Positions 12,151 through 25,298 of a DNA stretch of 64,000 nucleotides are shown here, in pieces; position 1 is the stretch's first letter, and each line of letters begins with the position of its first letter. A program made the translations under genes and the position numbers. The DNA lies in assembly GCA_008360975.2 (NCBI GenBank), contig CM039211.1, forward strand, positions 26,406,558 to 26,470,557. The letters are read 5' to 3'. This DNA comes from Lichenostomus cassidix (Eukaryota > Chordata > Aves > Passeriformes > Meliphagidae). Under the pieces are notes generated by a model that did not search any database, was not told the DNA's origin, and saw only the letters and a list, made by a program, of their open reading frames with translations.

Positions 12151-12972
12151 CATGTAGCTCTAGCCACATAGGACACCATTAGCAAATATCAGTTCTGAAC
12201 ACCAAGTTCTTGCCCACTCCCTTCATGGCTCCAAGATCATCTGTCCCTGTTTGGTTTATGTCAACACAGCTTTGTAAAGTTACATGAATGATATGGCACT
12301 TCATTTGCACCTACAATAATGCTCACACCACCTCATGACCAACAAGACCAAACCCTTGGCCTGGTTGCAAACCAAATCAATTTAAACAAAAACATTAATC
12401 TTTTTCATTCACATCAATCCAGCTTGGGTTGATCAGAAAACTATGCCCTGAGGACTATTTACAGGAGAAGTGAATTAGAATACTTACTTAACACTGTGTC
12501 AATTCACCCAAGGTGAATGTGTTCACTGTGCATTTATATGTTATTTTTAAACTTTCTGCTGCAATTTCTTCTGTCTTGAAGAACAAACTGTTTAGTTGCT
12601 GGAAGTAGCATGGTAACTCTGAGGCAATGGATGCTTACTACAAATCTGTGTATATTTGACAGCTAAGAAAAGTCTTTGGGATGTGGGACTGGTACTAAAT
12701 GTCTCAGAAAAATTCCTCTTACAAGAGCAGATGTGTTAAAATCTTAGTTTCCTTTCCAGTCTCTGGAAAAAGGAATCTTATTTCTGCCACTACACATTAC
12801 ACAAATGAAGGAACAAGGACAGGGAGGAAGTTGCCATATGGAGTGACAGGTCAGATATTTCAGGAATCACAGTCAAACAAAGAACATTACTTTAAAAGTT
12901 TTAACTTAAAAGAAGGAAAATATTTTTGCTCTCTTTCTCAATAAAAGGGTAATTACTGGTCAAATCTCTTTT
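12151..12972. other. Non-coding DNA between the LTR and a CR1 tail
   Basis: No feature is recognised. The 81-codon frame at 12699-12944 on + has no similarity that I can name. Confidence 0.55.
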
Positions 12973-13215
12973 AGAGGAAATGGCATCAACATGCCCCAGG
13001 TACGGTTTAGACAGGATATTAGGAAAAATTTTTTCACTGAAAGGGTTTTGTGTACTAGGCTCATGCAAGTGGTTGAGTCACCATCCCTGGAGGTATTTAA
13101 AGCCATGTAGATGTGGTACTCAGGGACATGGTTTAGTGGTGGATTTGGTAGTTCTCAGTTAATGGTTGGACTCAATGACCTCAAGAGTTTTTTCTCCCCA
13201 ATACAAGATTCTATG
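12973..13215 (+). mobile_element. CR1 LINE 3' fragment, plus strand
   Basis: The stretch opens with AGAGGAAATGGCATCAAC and continues through GATATTAGGAAAAATTTTTT, CACCATCCCTGGAGG, GTAGATGTGGTACTCAGGGA and GGTTGGACTCAATGACCTCA. It ends in GATTCTATG, the typical CR1 terminal octamer region. That order is the 3' end of an avian CR1 retroposon. Relative to the consensus I remember, there is a deletion of roughly a dozen bases around 13060. The reverse transcriptase part is absent, so the copy is a 5'-truncated, inactive insertion. Confidence 0.93.
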
Positions 13216-16200
13216 TCCCTTCTGCATTGACATGTCAAAGTAACATGCTGTTCTTAGCTTAAACGCCCAACACTGAAAAGTCCTGGTATCCATTCATATG
13301 ACAATGGGATTATTTAGTCTCTTCTTAGGATAGTTTATGGCAGTCTTCAAGATCCAAATACCTATAAATTACATATTCATCTGCCATCTATATAACTCAG
13401 ACTCATGATTTGGGACTTAGAAACTTCTGCACTCAAATACTGAAAGTCTTTGTGACTGCATCTTAACCTATCCATGCCGCAGAAGCTGGAAACAAGCTGA
13501 AACTGCAGATTATATGCAAACAGAAGCAAAGAAGGTCACTGCGAGAGAAAGACTGCTGGGAGTAAGCTTTTCTATTAAGAATACTAAGCAGGCTATACCA
13601 TATGAAAAAGCCCTGCAGGAATTTACCTTCAAATATCTGTCATTCTGATACATGACTCTTGGATCTGTCATGCAGAGTGGGAGTTTAAGAACAAAGAGAT
13701 CAACACACAGTGTTACTGATAATCTTTGATTGTCAACCTGAAGAGCCAGATTTGTCAAAATATGTCCATGTTTACTTGCTTTTTGTAAATTCAACTACAT
13801 CCATTATTGATTACAGCTGCCCTTATCTGGCAGCCACACCTCTTCCTCAGCGTTCAGAATCTGATGATAACACTATTACTCAGCATCCCTTAAGACATTT
13901 AAGTAATACAGCACCATCACAGAGATGCTGCCTTAATGGCAAGGAGGAGGTAAAGACTTATCCCTTCACCTTCATGTCATGCTGAAACTGCCTTTCTTTT
14001 TTGTTGTTCCTTTCATTTCCAAGAGAAAATACTGATCTGGAACAGCCTTGAATAACTTTTGTTACTAAACCTAATTATTAATGACCTCCACTTGTAAAAA
14101 TCTTTGAGCAAATTTTTATTTGTTTCCTGATGGTTTTATTAAAATCTACTTTAAATGGAAAAAATATAATTTCAAAGTCTGTTTTTGAAGACAAAAGACA
14201 GTGTTTTATTTGAATAGTACTTAAGCCAAATGTTGTGACTATTTTGGACACAAAACAAAAACCATCAGCTGAACTCAGCTCAATCTGTATTTGGGGCAAA
14301 TAACTTGTATTTCTGAGAAATTTTGTTGAAATACAATATAAAAGGCAGTGAGATGTAATGCATCAAGGAAATACATTTATCTGTGACTCTTACATAGACT
14401 CCTTGGATGCAACACCAGAAAGTGATTTCAAATCTACCGTTAACTGTGAAATACAGATTTTGTACATAATATTGGGTTTTGTCAGTTAGTTTTCACATTG
14501 CCCTGACAGAGCAAATGAACATTAATCAAATGTTCCAAATACCATGCAAAAGTTTTTACTTTTAAGCCAGGGGTTTTTTGGGTTTTTTTTCCCTCATAGA
14601 AATAACAACATCATCACTTACGGCAAAGTTCTAAACAAAGATAAATTATTTCCCACTAGGTATGTGTAGGTTCCAGCCCTACACCTTTTTTTGTTTGTTT
14701 GTTTTAACCTGAAACATGTTTTGCTCCCTTGGGCAGAAGTAACAGTGACTCAGTCACTTTCACCAGATGGCATATTTCTTACTGAATTGAACACTGCACT
14801 GAAGAAAGAATATAATCTTACTGGCATGACAGTTTTCAAACCAGTCCGTTTTGTAGAGATCTACAGAAAGGAAAGACATGTCTTTCAAAATCAGCGTTTT
14901 GTGGTGCCAAAAAAGTTACAGAGCCTCCTTCTCAGTAACTGTATTGAAAAATAAAAATGTAAAAAGTTCAAATGTTTTGGAAAAAAAATCCTGTGAGACA
15001 AGAGGCTGAACAGACATGCTTTTATTGTGTTTACTAGTAATAAGAACCAATTTTTAAATTTTGTTTTGTATTGACTTTGCTTCTTGTATGAATACCTACA
15101 TTCCTCTTGAAAAAGAATAGCACTGTTATAGTACTGTTACATGAAAACGTACCCAAGAAAAATCTGTAACCATTACATAATTTGGGTAATATCAGGACAA
15201 AAAAGAGTATCAAAAAGATGGCTTAAATGGAAACAAAAGACAAACCCAAAAGTTCATCACTGACTTGTGAACTGAAAAGCATGTGCAATGCTTATTTTTA
15301 ATAATTGCACATTTTCTTAAGTTGAATGCTTCATGGCTTTTCGAGTAACCATATGAACAAGCTCTCATGCTAAATCAAAGCAAGAATGCCAGTAAACAAT
15401 TGAGTAAATCTTGAACTGTTTTACATTATCCTTTCAATACAATAGTTTGTACCTCTTGAATGACTGCAAAAGTCCAACTGAATTACAGTGGCATTTTAAT
15501 ACATAGCCTGTTTAACTGCAGTAAAATAAAAACATGGCAGCATTACTTACGAAGTCCTCTAAAAACTTTTTGAAGAGAGGGGAGAAGAGGAGAGGAGAAT
15601 TAATTCAACCACTATTTGGAAATTTGCATTACTATTTATTTACACTTCTATTTATGTATTTATGTACCAATCTAACATATTGATCTACCTATTTCTGAGG
15701 ACTTCCTTCCTCAATCATTTGACAACAGGTGTCTTTCAGCTAGGAGTATTTTGTGGAATTCTTTTTATGTGCCTATTTAGAAAACCTGTATAAATGTTTT
15801 TCAGTCCAATATATCATTGTGACGTTAATTGCTAAAAGGCAAATAACTAAAAGATAACCATTATTATATCTATTGTTCAATAAAATTTTTTATTTCCATA
15901 TAAGGAATAGCCATTTTTCTTAGTGAGAGATGCTACAGAGTACTTGTTATGACAGTATTAAAAAATTCATGTTCCTAAAGTAAAAATCAAACTTTTCCAA
16001 GAAATTTTAAATTTCTTAACAAAAACAAGAGAATATGTATACATGTGCTTGTTAAAAACTCTAAATTTCTGTTGTACCATATTTAAATAGTGCTTAAAGA
16101 AGGGAGAGGTTATTCACTTGTAATTAAGATAATGTGGTCTTATTGTAATTTAAAAAAGAAAGAAACTACTATCCTACTGAGAGCCCTCTTTACTTGATTT

Positions 16201-19200
16201 CCTTGTAATGCAACCTGTAAGTGTTGGGTTTACATACCCACTATCCCACAGTTGTTTTACACACGTTAATTCACAGAAGACCCACTGATGAATAATCTCG
16301 TGAAATTTGGCTGTTCCCTTGAAAAGATCTCCTTTTCCTGAAATATCTGTAGAGAGACATCTTTGGTCTGATTTTTAGCTGTTTTCTGAGGTCTTTGAGA
16401 CCAGCATGCTGGAACCTGGGAAAGAACTGTACTATTACCTCCTACTGTTTAAAAAATACTCAGAAAAAGCAAACCTGTAGCACAGGCCTTTTCATAAATG
16501 GTTACTATAAATACTCCTCCTCTCAAATTTACTGTCCAGACTTTTTTACTGATCCTACTGATTTTACTGTCAAAGATTCAGCATTGACAAAGAATCTGTA
16601 GAGACAATTTCACTAAATTATTACTACAATAAAAAACCAACCATGTTGTACAACACAAAACCAATGTGCTTATTCAGTACAATTTGGACTACTCATTTGA
16701 GACAATTCAGCTAAGCCCCTAACACTTATATAAAGTACAGCTTCATTAGATGGACTAACTCATGAGATATTGTAAGCATAAATTAATCATGTTTGAAATT
16801 CTAGGTTATTGTACAATGTACTAAGTACAACTTACTGGAAAGCTCATCGGATATCTCTAAGACTTCTTCAAGTGTTCTTGTAGTGTACAAAGCTATATTC
16901 CATTACATATAGTTCACCATTAAAAGCATTTATATCTAACATTTATAACAAAGCTGGAGTGTTTTCCACAGTTTCTTAATATGTAATATTGTATAAAGCA
17001 GTAACTGCCCTTGGTAAATTAAAATATTTGACAAGTGCATTTGTAAAGTTATCTAGCTGTAATCACTGTACATACAAAACTTTAAAATATTTTAAGATTA
17101 ACCGTAGTCATGGGGTGCAGTGTAGCAGAATTCTCTGCCTCAGTAGGGGTAAAAGATAAGACAGTTGACAGTTTACTCTATTTTGCCAAAACTATCAGTG
17201 GTGGAGAGAGGAAGGAGAGTCACACTGCTTTTGGTACTGAAGAATGCTGAGACCACACTGACTCTTCAATCTCAAAGCCAAATATTCTGAGGATGGAAGA
17301 ACAATGTCTTTCCTGAAGGAAACTGGCACCAGTGAAGGTGTGGCAAAGTTTCTGATAAGAGAACCAAATGACTTACATAAAGCTGCTGAGCTGACAGACC
17401 TGGCCTGGAGACATGACTGACAGTCAACCACTTTATGCTATAGAAGGCCCATCCTACTTTTTAATGGCAGGGTCTTCTAACACACATCCCCTTTTTCGAG
17501 TGTGTGTGGAGATTCCCTCCTTGAGTCAGGACATCCCTGAAGGTTATTCCTCAAGGCTGAGTGAAGAAAGTTTGCCCATAGTCATTGGTATGGGTGAGTA
17601 ACATCACTCTGTACTCAAATATTTTGCTAGTTTTAATATAATTGCTTCAATATTGTTTCAAAAATATTGCACTATACTAGTAGTTATTACTACCTATATT
17701 CTATAGCTAAAAATTCTGAATTCTTTTAGTCTAATCATTAACATGATCATCATCTATTTAAATAATTTATTTTATCCTTATAAATATTTCTGTGTTGCCT
17801 TCCTTAATCCTACAATGGACAAAGTCATCAAAAGGCTCAGTTACACCTATACAATCCCTTAGACCTAAACCATTGACCAAGTCTGTGACTAGGATTTGAT
17901 CCAGATGCATTTAGATGAGTCTCTGAGAAGGTGATAAGAAAGAAAAGGAGTCCTTTCTGAGCCTCATGACTCGATGGCAGGATATCTCTGGTAAATCTTA
18001 TTTGAAGTTCCGTTTCTGCCCCCAACACCTAAAAAGGAGCTGTTTATATAAATATATACATAAAAAATTCAAAGAAAATCAGTATTTTATAGATAACTAC
18101 ATTCTAACCTCATAAATAGAAATTATTGTTTGCTACTTGCACTTCAAAGTAACAGTTTCATAACTGTGCATATGTTCAGAAGTGAAATAGGCCACTTTCT
18201 ATTTTTCATTTTTAAATCCTAATACCAATGAAGCAAAGTGGTCAATTTTCAGTAACTTTGAAATAAAAATTAGGAAATATCTGAAATTTCCATTATCTTC
18301 TAAGACATTGTAACTAGAACACCACTGAACATTTTGTAAGTAATCAATTACTACTTCATCAAAGAAAAACCAAGAGGTCATTTTCAAAATAAAGTTTTCT
18401 ATGTTTTTATGGTGGAGGTTTTTTTCCCTGATTTTTACTAAAAGAATGTCCTTATCATGAAGTTTTCTACAAGGAAATGAAGACAAAAATGTGGCAGCCT
18501 CATTCTCCTGCCAAGCAGAGTATAAAATATGCATCTGTTTTTTTATAACTATAACTGAAAGCAAGGCAGTGAGGGTAGTAAGGTAGTAAGGGAAGAAGAT
18601 TTGAGTTTGACTCGAGTCAAGTAGAGACAGAACAGCCTTAGGCATAGCAATGCTATCCTGCGTTACTAAAATCGCTTTCCTAGCAGTATAAGAAAGTGAC
18701 TCATTTTAAGACATCTTTGTTGTTTCTGTGCAGTCTATATGACATTTCTGGTATAATTCAGTCATACATCGTTCAGTCTCTCTTAAGATATTCACCAATT
18801 CAGTGAACTGTACTCAGAAGTTAATACAGAATGAGGTTCAGATTCCAACCACTGGTGAGATGCACTCGTAAACAGGACTGCTTGCTCAGGTGCTGGTGAA
18901 GAGATGGATTTCCTGCTACAACATCAGCAAAGTCCACGAGTGTAATACTTTAAAACAAAACAGAAATCTTGGAAATCAGACACAAGCATATTGCTATAAA
19001 AACCAGCAGGTGATAAAAGTCAGTAAGTATTCCTTTACTGATATGCCTATATCAAACACTTGGTTGCAGCATGGAGATATCAACAACAGTGTCATATCTA
19101 GGGCAAATAATCTTTTAGCCTAGATTCTTCCAATTCAAAGCTAGCATCACTACTGCCTCATCCTGTATTCTACTTTAATCCAAAAATGCTTATTAAAATC

Positions 19201-19842
19201 ATATGTAAACTGATACCCTTTTGAGCAGTATTACCATGCCAACACGAAACAGAGGCCTCCAGAATCTTCACATCAAAAATTATGGGTTATGAAATAAACT
19301 AGATTTTATGGATTTCTTCAGCAACCCTTCATGAAGTTCCAAAACTATTAATGCATAATTTATTTTCATCTAGCGTTCTCTAAGGCAAATGATCATCACA
19401 AAAAACCAAATGTGCAGATTATTTAAAATTATAATTTCACAAGAGTAACCAGGTTTAGTAAATGCAAAATTAAATTTCTGTCTTCATTTTTGGAAGTAAT
19501 TTAAGAAAAACAATTTCATATATTTTTTGTTAAAAAAAAACCCCAATAGTTGGAAAGCAATTCATGCAATAATTTCAATGTTTTCTGCCAAATTTTCTAT
19601 AGTTTTGTTTTTGAAAAGTGTTTTCTGAAAGTCTCAGGCCAACTACTGTTGCCTTTTTGTGAATGCATTTTAGGAAGAAAGGCCAATACATTTTAAGCAC
19701 TTAAAATTACCTAGCTGTAAAAAGCCTTTCACTTAAATCTTCAAAATCACTATGCTACACAGTATGAACACACGGGAGTGTAAATTTAATTTTCATTAAA
19801 AGCTAGACTGGTAAATCCTGTCTCTGGAAATAGACCCCAAAA

Positions 19843-19852
19843 TCGCATGCGC
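19843..19852. promoter_or_regulatory. NRF1-like palindromic core (speculative)
   Basis: TCGCATGCGC lies inside TCGCATGCGCAGG. It agrees with about 10 of 12 positions of the NRF1 consensus and brings closely spaced CpGs into a CpG-poor setting. A single motif is weak evidence of binding. Confidence 0.2.
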
Positions 19853-21109
19853 AGGTCCAACTACCATCATAATTCCAAAGAGTAGACTCTTTGCAAATGA
19901 CAAGCTCAAAAATTACCGTCTGACTCTTTATTCACTCAAAATTAGACAACAGAGAATGCCTACTGGCTGTCATTACTGACAGTATTGGCACCTACTCTTG
20001 AAAGAATCCCACAGTGAGTTTGATATTAAGAGAATCTCAGTCAACTTCTGCTTAAAAAATGCCTTGCAGTTCTTCCAGCCAGAAGAACTGAAAACACTCC
20101 TGAGACAGCTTTGCTGGAGATCAAAAGAAGTTCCATTTATATGCAGCCATTAGACATGTGTACTTTTTTATGCTGTTCCTCAAATAAGTTAGGAACCACA
20201 CAGGCCAGGAGCCCCAGTGTGCCAGAGTGCCATAACAGCAAAACAAAATCCGGGAGTAAAACAGAGCAGTGCATAAGGACTTTTAAGGCACCACCCTCTA
20301 CAGAAGTCCTACAAAACTTGTTACCACATAATATTTGAGTAGAAGACTCAGTGGTGATACTTCAAACTTTGAAAATATGTCCCACACAAACAGCTACCCC
20401 TTCCTTTTTTTGGTAGGTTGTTCCTGCTGATCGTTTTAGGTCTTCTAGGCCCTTGAATTTTGTAGTTGATATCTAGTAACAGTGTTGCTTCAGTGATGGT
20501 GTCCTAAGTGCATTTTGACCCGGAGTAGCATTGTTAGAGCAGTCTATTCACAGGAGTGTGTTGAATTAATAGCATCAGCCATACATCGGGCCTGCGCTCC
20601 AGTGACAGAAGGGATTAAGTTGTCTCCCACCTTCTTGTTCCTTATGCACTTGGCTAAAGACTGCATTGACTGCATTGACAACTGAGCAATTGAAGATTAG
20701 AAAAGCTAGAATTGCCAGCTAGCGAGTTCAGGATTACACGAACACTTTCCTGCCAAGAAGTGAAAGATACATTTAACATGCTGATTTACAACCGGAGAAG
20801 ATACTAACAACACAGAAATTGAAGAGCACTCTTATTGTGGCTTTTTTTTCTGACATTTTCGAATTACTAGTCCTGAAACACAGACTATCAAACAGCATGA
20901 TTCCCCTCATGCCAAACACTTAACCAAAAGATCATGTTCAGGGATTTAATCTTACTGAAAAATTAATTCAATCAATTTTCTTTGCCATTTGCCCCAAATC
21001 CCAGATAAATAATACCGCAAAACCAGTAACAAACAATTATGCCATATATCAGAGAAGAGAATGATTATTTTAAAAGAAAAATGTAACATCTTAAAAAGAC
21101 CATAGAGCA

Positions 21110-21123
21110 GTGCCATCTAGTGA
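21110..21123 (-). promoter_or_regulatory. CTCF-like motif (speculative)
   Basis: Read on the minus strand the sequence is TCACTAGATGGCAC. It fits 13 of 14 positions of the core CTCF consensus CCASYAGRKGGCRS, the exception being the first C. Such matches also arise by chance in 64 kb, so this is only a candidate. Confidence 0.3.
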
Positions 21124-21898
21124 TTGCCATCATAAATAAAGAAAGTTTGCATTAATATGATGCAAACAGAGGGAGTATTATCAACAACTGGGCTTGATTC
21201 CTTTCTCAGGCAAAACATTTGTGGAAAAAGCTGCAAGGGTAATAACGACTTATATCAGAGGTCATGCACTTACCAGCTCAAGGGCGCTCAGCATTTGCAT
21301 TTCAAAGTAAAATGCTACTGGTAGCAGATTCATGCGAAGAATCTACTGTCACCCCAAACTATACAGTGTTAGGAAAGGAGTAAATATTTTCAGTACTCTC
21401 TAAATAACACAGAATAACTATTAGCAAGCATCATCTTTGTTGTTACCTTTGAAGGACATACTGGTAATTATTAACTGGAATTAAACTACAGGAGAAAGAG
21501 GAAGCTACATAGTTCAAAAGGCTAAATAATTTTCCAGACAGCTGCAGAAAATGGTCCTATTGTACTCTGAGTGAACTCTGATCATAAATATTCTTAAATA
21601 TTGGATTGCTTGTATAAAAATGTAAGAATCCAAGCACAGGAATGACAAAAAAAAAAGCAGAAACATTGATTATTTTTCAGTTTGTGTAATATTTCATAAT
21701 TAGCAGCTGTTCTTAAAACGTTTTTGGTATGCTTTACCCTAGGATATCTATGTTCCAACTACAAATCACTGAAATGTTATTTTGGAACCCAGATTTCAAA
21801 ACTGCATAAAAATGTATGCAAAAATATGCACTAAATTCCTTTTAAATGGACATCAGCTTGTATTATGAGAAGAGTAACAGGTCATTTCTGGATGTGTG

Positions 21899-21948
21899 AA
21901 CATAGAATCGTAGAGCAGAAGTTTCAAAAGAACTTGAAGTTATGCTTT
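21899..21948 (-). mobile_element. Possible decayed CR1 3' end
   Basis: CATAGAATCGTAGAGCAG followed by TTTCAAAAGAACTTGAAGTT resembles, at reduced identity, the complement of a CR1 tail as in 336-411. It is too diverged and too short for a firm call. Confidence 0.35.
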
Positions 21949-24900
21949 ATCTGCTTACTGTAAATTTCAGTGAGCCTTAGTAGTCTAAATCCTTCTGGTG
22001 AGTTTAAAATGTAATTGCCTTAATTTAAATCAACAGAAAGGACCACAGTATTACGTATATATTACAGGACTACTTTCTGCAGTTTTCTCTTTGTTCCAGA
22101 AAGACTGAACAAACAGTAAATTATAAAGCTTTGTTAACTGCATGGCCTATAGGAAACAGAATGTAATTATAACTCGTCGCAGGCCCAAAGACATTACCTA
22201 AATTTCAGAGTTATGCAAAATTTCAAATCAGAGATATGATCATATTACCTTCAATAAAATGTTACAGGAGAATGTGTTCTACTTTGACAGCTGCTGAAGA
22301 AAGCATATGCATTATATACTCCAAACTGACTTTGCACGTCTGACACCAGATTTGAAGAGGTTTCAGGAGTTTCTAGATATGTCAGCTTTCAGTATCTCTT
22401 TGTTCGCCCTTTCTACTTCTGTGCTGCTCCAAGGATATGGCCAGAGTAAAAGAACTTGAAGACAACAATAATGATATTTTTTCAATCAATAATAGAATAT
22501 ATAAAAAATGCACCAGTTATCTGTATGTCTTCCTCTCTACCATTCTGGCACAGTGTTTTTTCACATGTCCAGAAAACATACAAAATATTACTAGTACCAA
22601 CAGAAACACCACACAGGATGGATATAATTAAAGCAGAAATGTAAGCTCTTGACATATTACAGGCACCTATTTAGTGTCCTTCCATATATCAATAATACCA
22701 TGCTAGCATATGACAAAAATAAAACTATGACCTTGATTACATATATGTGCATAAGTTCCAGCAGCCAGGGACATGATACAGGTTCCTCATACAGAACATT
22801 GACAATGATGAAGATGGATTGTTCTATATGAAACATCTCCTTACTTCCAGTAAAACTTCATTTTCCGGCTAAACAACTGTATCTCTCAATTGCATATTAA
22901 GCAAGAGCTTCATTGCTTTATAAAAGGCAACAGTGAAAAAAAGCCATTATCTTTAGATGCACCAAATATTCAGTACTGGAATCCGTAAGCTGAATGAGCA
23001 ATGATCTATTTCAGTCTAGTAGCTGTTAAATCCAACCATAATGTCTTTCCTCCAACTCTCAGCTAAAGTATATTCAAATGAAACAGAAAACCTCAAATAC
23101 TTATTACAAGCTGCTTTAAAGAAAAGGCAAGCAATATTGAAAAGAAGTAAAAACTTCAAATTTGGTTGTTTCCCAATCTAATATCAAGATGGTGTATTGC
23201 TGTAGCATACCACATAGTTTTAACCAGGTTTTGATGTAAGTATTTGAAGGCAGACACTTTGCAGTCTACCCACACTGCAAAATAATATCTGAACTGTTTT
23301 TAGGCAAGACTATGAAGAGTAGCACGTACTGGTCAAACAGCCATGTAAATCAAGTTGGTTAGCAATGCAGTAACCAATGGAGAACCAATTAAATTGATGA
23401 CTCCTACTGTCTGGTAACCTTCCTTTTGAGCAATGTAAATTGCTTCAGCAGAGAAGTTAAAGCCCCAGAGGCAAAGACAAACTTGCAAACACAGGGAAGC
23501 AATTGTGTAACATCGTGTAATACAAAAGATTTTTTATGATATTTAGAGCATTTTTTAATTTTTTTTAATCTTGTTTTGTTTTTTTATTGCAGTTTAAAAA
23601 AGAAAAAATTCCCTGGATATAATACCACTACAGTTTTAGGGAAAAACTCTTACTTCAATACTGTTTGGTTAACAGATTAATAATTTAAAAATATTTAGTA
23701 ATTCAAATTTCTTCACCCATCACAGAACTTTTTGTTTGTCTAATGGGAAAAAAATATAGAAACTAGAATATTTATTATTAAATACCTTTATCATACCTCT
23801 GTTTTTCCATTTCAAAGCTTTGTCATGTTAATCTTAATATACATGTAGCATTTTAATTATCTACTTATCACAGGGACTTTTTCTGTTTCACATTTATCAG
23901 ATTTAAAAACAACAAAAACTGTTTGAAAATGGATTTCCAAAATAATTACTGAAGAGATCTAAGTAGGATTTTTGTATCCTTCTTAAAAATTTTATATTTT
24001 AATGTGCAAAACTTTTTAACTTCTCTTTTTGTGGTAATTGTTTGACAGGAGTAATTTGATGACTTATTTTGCAGTCCCCAATGCATAACACTGCCCACTA
24101 CTTAATTACTTCTATGTTAAAGTACAAATTACATCTATTTCTTACAATAACTAGTTTTTTTAAAGTCCCAAATGGCTCCTGTTCTGAAAACTCTGTTCCT
24201 AAAAGAATGAAAAGGACTAATGGCACAACACAACTTCCATTTTCAGAATACAGTGTGAGAAAAACAGAGAAGTGTTTTTTATAAAGAATAAACAAGTCAA
24301 AATTTTTACAACGTTTTTTCCTTTTTTATGAACACACCTGCAGTTCTGTTCCTTTAATCCAGCTTTTTATAACAATATATGAACAGCTTGAAGAAATATG
24401 TTACCAGTAAGAAAAGTGTTTGATAGTAAGACTGTAACTGTACATTCACTTTAAGTCATGCTGGAAGTGAGAATGAAGTCAGGCAGGACTGTTTTCACAG
24501 CAGATTTGTATACTTGTCTCCTTAAAGTGGGCAGCAGTCATATTCTCCAGATAGGTTTGCCAAGATGCTCTGAGATGTTGACTTCATCATTGACTTTTTC
24601 TCAATTACCTCCTTGGGGTTTGACTACTACTTAGTAATCCCTGACATAATTTTTCCTCCTAATAGTTGGCTATCCTCCAGGTCAGGCATAGCATTTAAAA
24701 ATAAATTACTGGTTCAGAAGTCACTCAGATGCTCAGCTATGCATTTCCTTCAGAAATCTTGGAAGCAAGCTATTGTAAGCTTATGATTTACTGTAGATAA
24801 TTTCTACAATTGTTCTACTGCCTTTTATCTTGATGTGCATTTTCACTACCTTTGTAATAACTCTACAATAATTACTTCCTCCTCATTGTCTATGGAGACA

Positions 24901-25262
24901 ACAGAAACAAGAATTTCTTGGGGTTTAAGCTTGTATGAATCTACTTATCTACTTTATAACCTACTCTAGCAAACTCAATCCATTCCCAATTGGAATGAAT
25001 TCTTGTTTGCACTAGGATCTGTTTATGTTGTGAGCACAGAGAAACTTTTATCTCAAATTAAACTGATTTGCTCACTCTTTGAAGGCTTTCACTACCTAGA
25101 CAGCAATAAATTAATATACTTTGTTTTCACATGTTGCCTACAGCCCAAAGTGTTTCTTTTTCATTGTAATGCATGCCAGTTTACACCGGGAAAGGAACAA
25201 TCAAAAGCTGAAACAAGACAGGTATTTTCTCAGCAGATTCGGTTGGTTCCACTCAGTAATAC

Positions 25263-25298
25263 GAAAAAGAAAAAAAAAAAAAAGAAAGGAAAAAAAGA
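25263..25298. repeat. A-rich simple repeat
   Basis: A run of A15 is flanked by GAAAG and GGAAAAAAG units. Overlapping frames of about 100 codons that cross it owe their length to AAA codons. Confidence 0.85.

Noticed and set aside
18199..18645. 148-codon open frame on the minus strand, the longest in the AT-rich part
   Set aside because: It has an ATG start but no domain, signal or conserved motif that I recognise. It is of the length chance gives in 64 kb on six frames.
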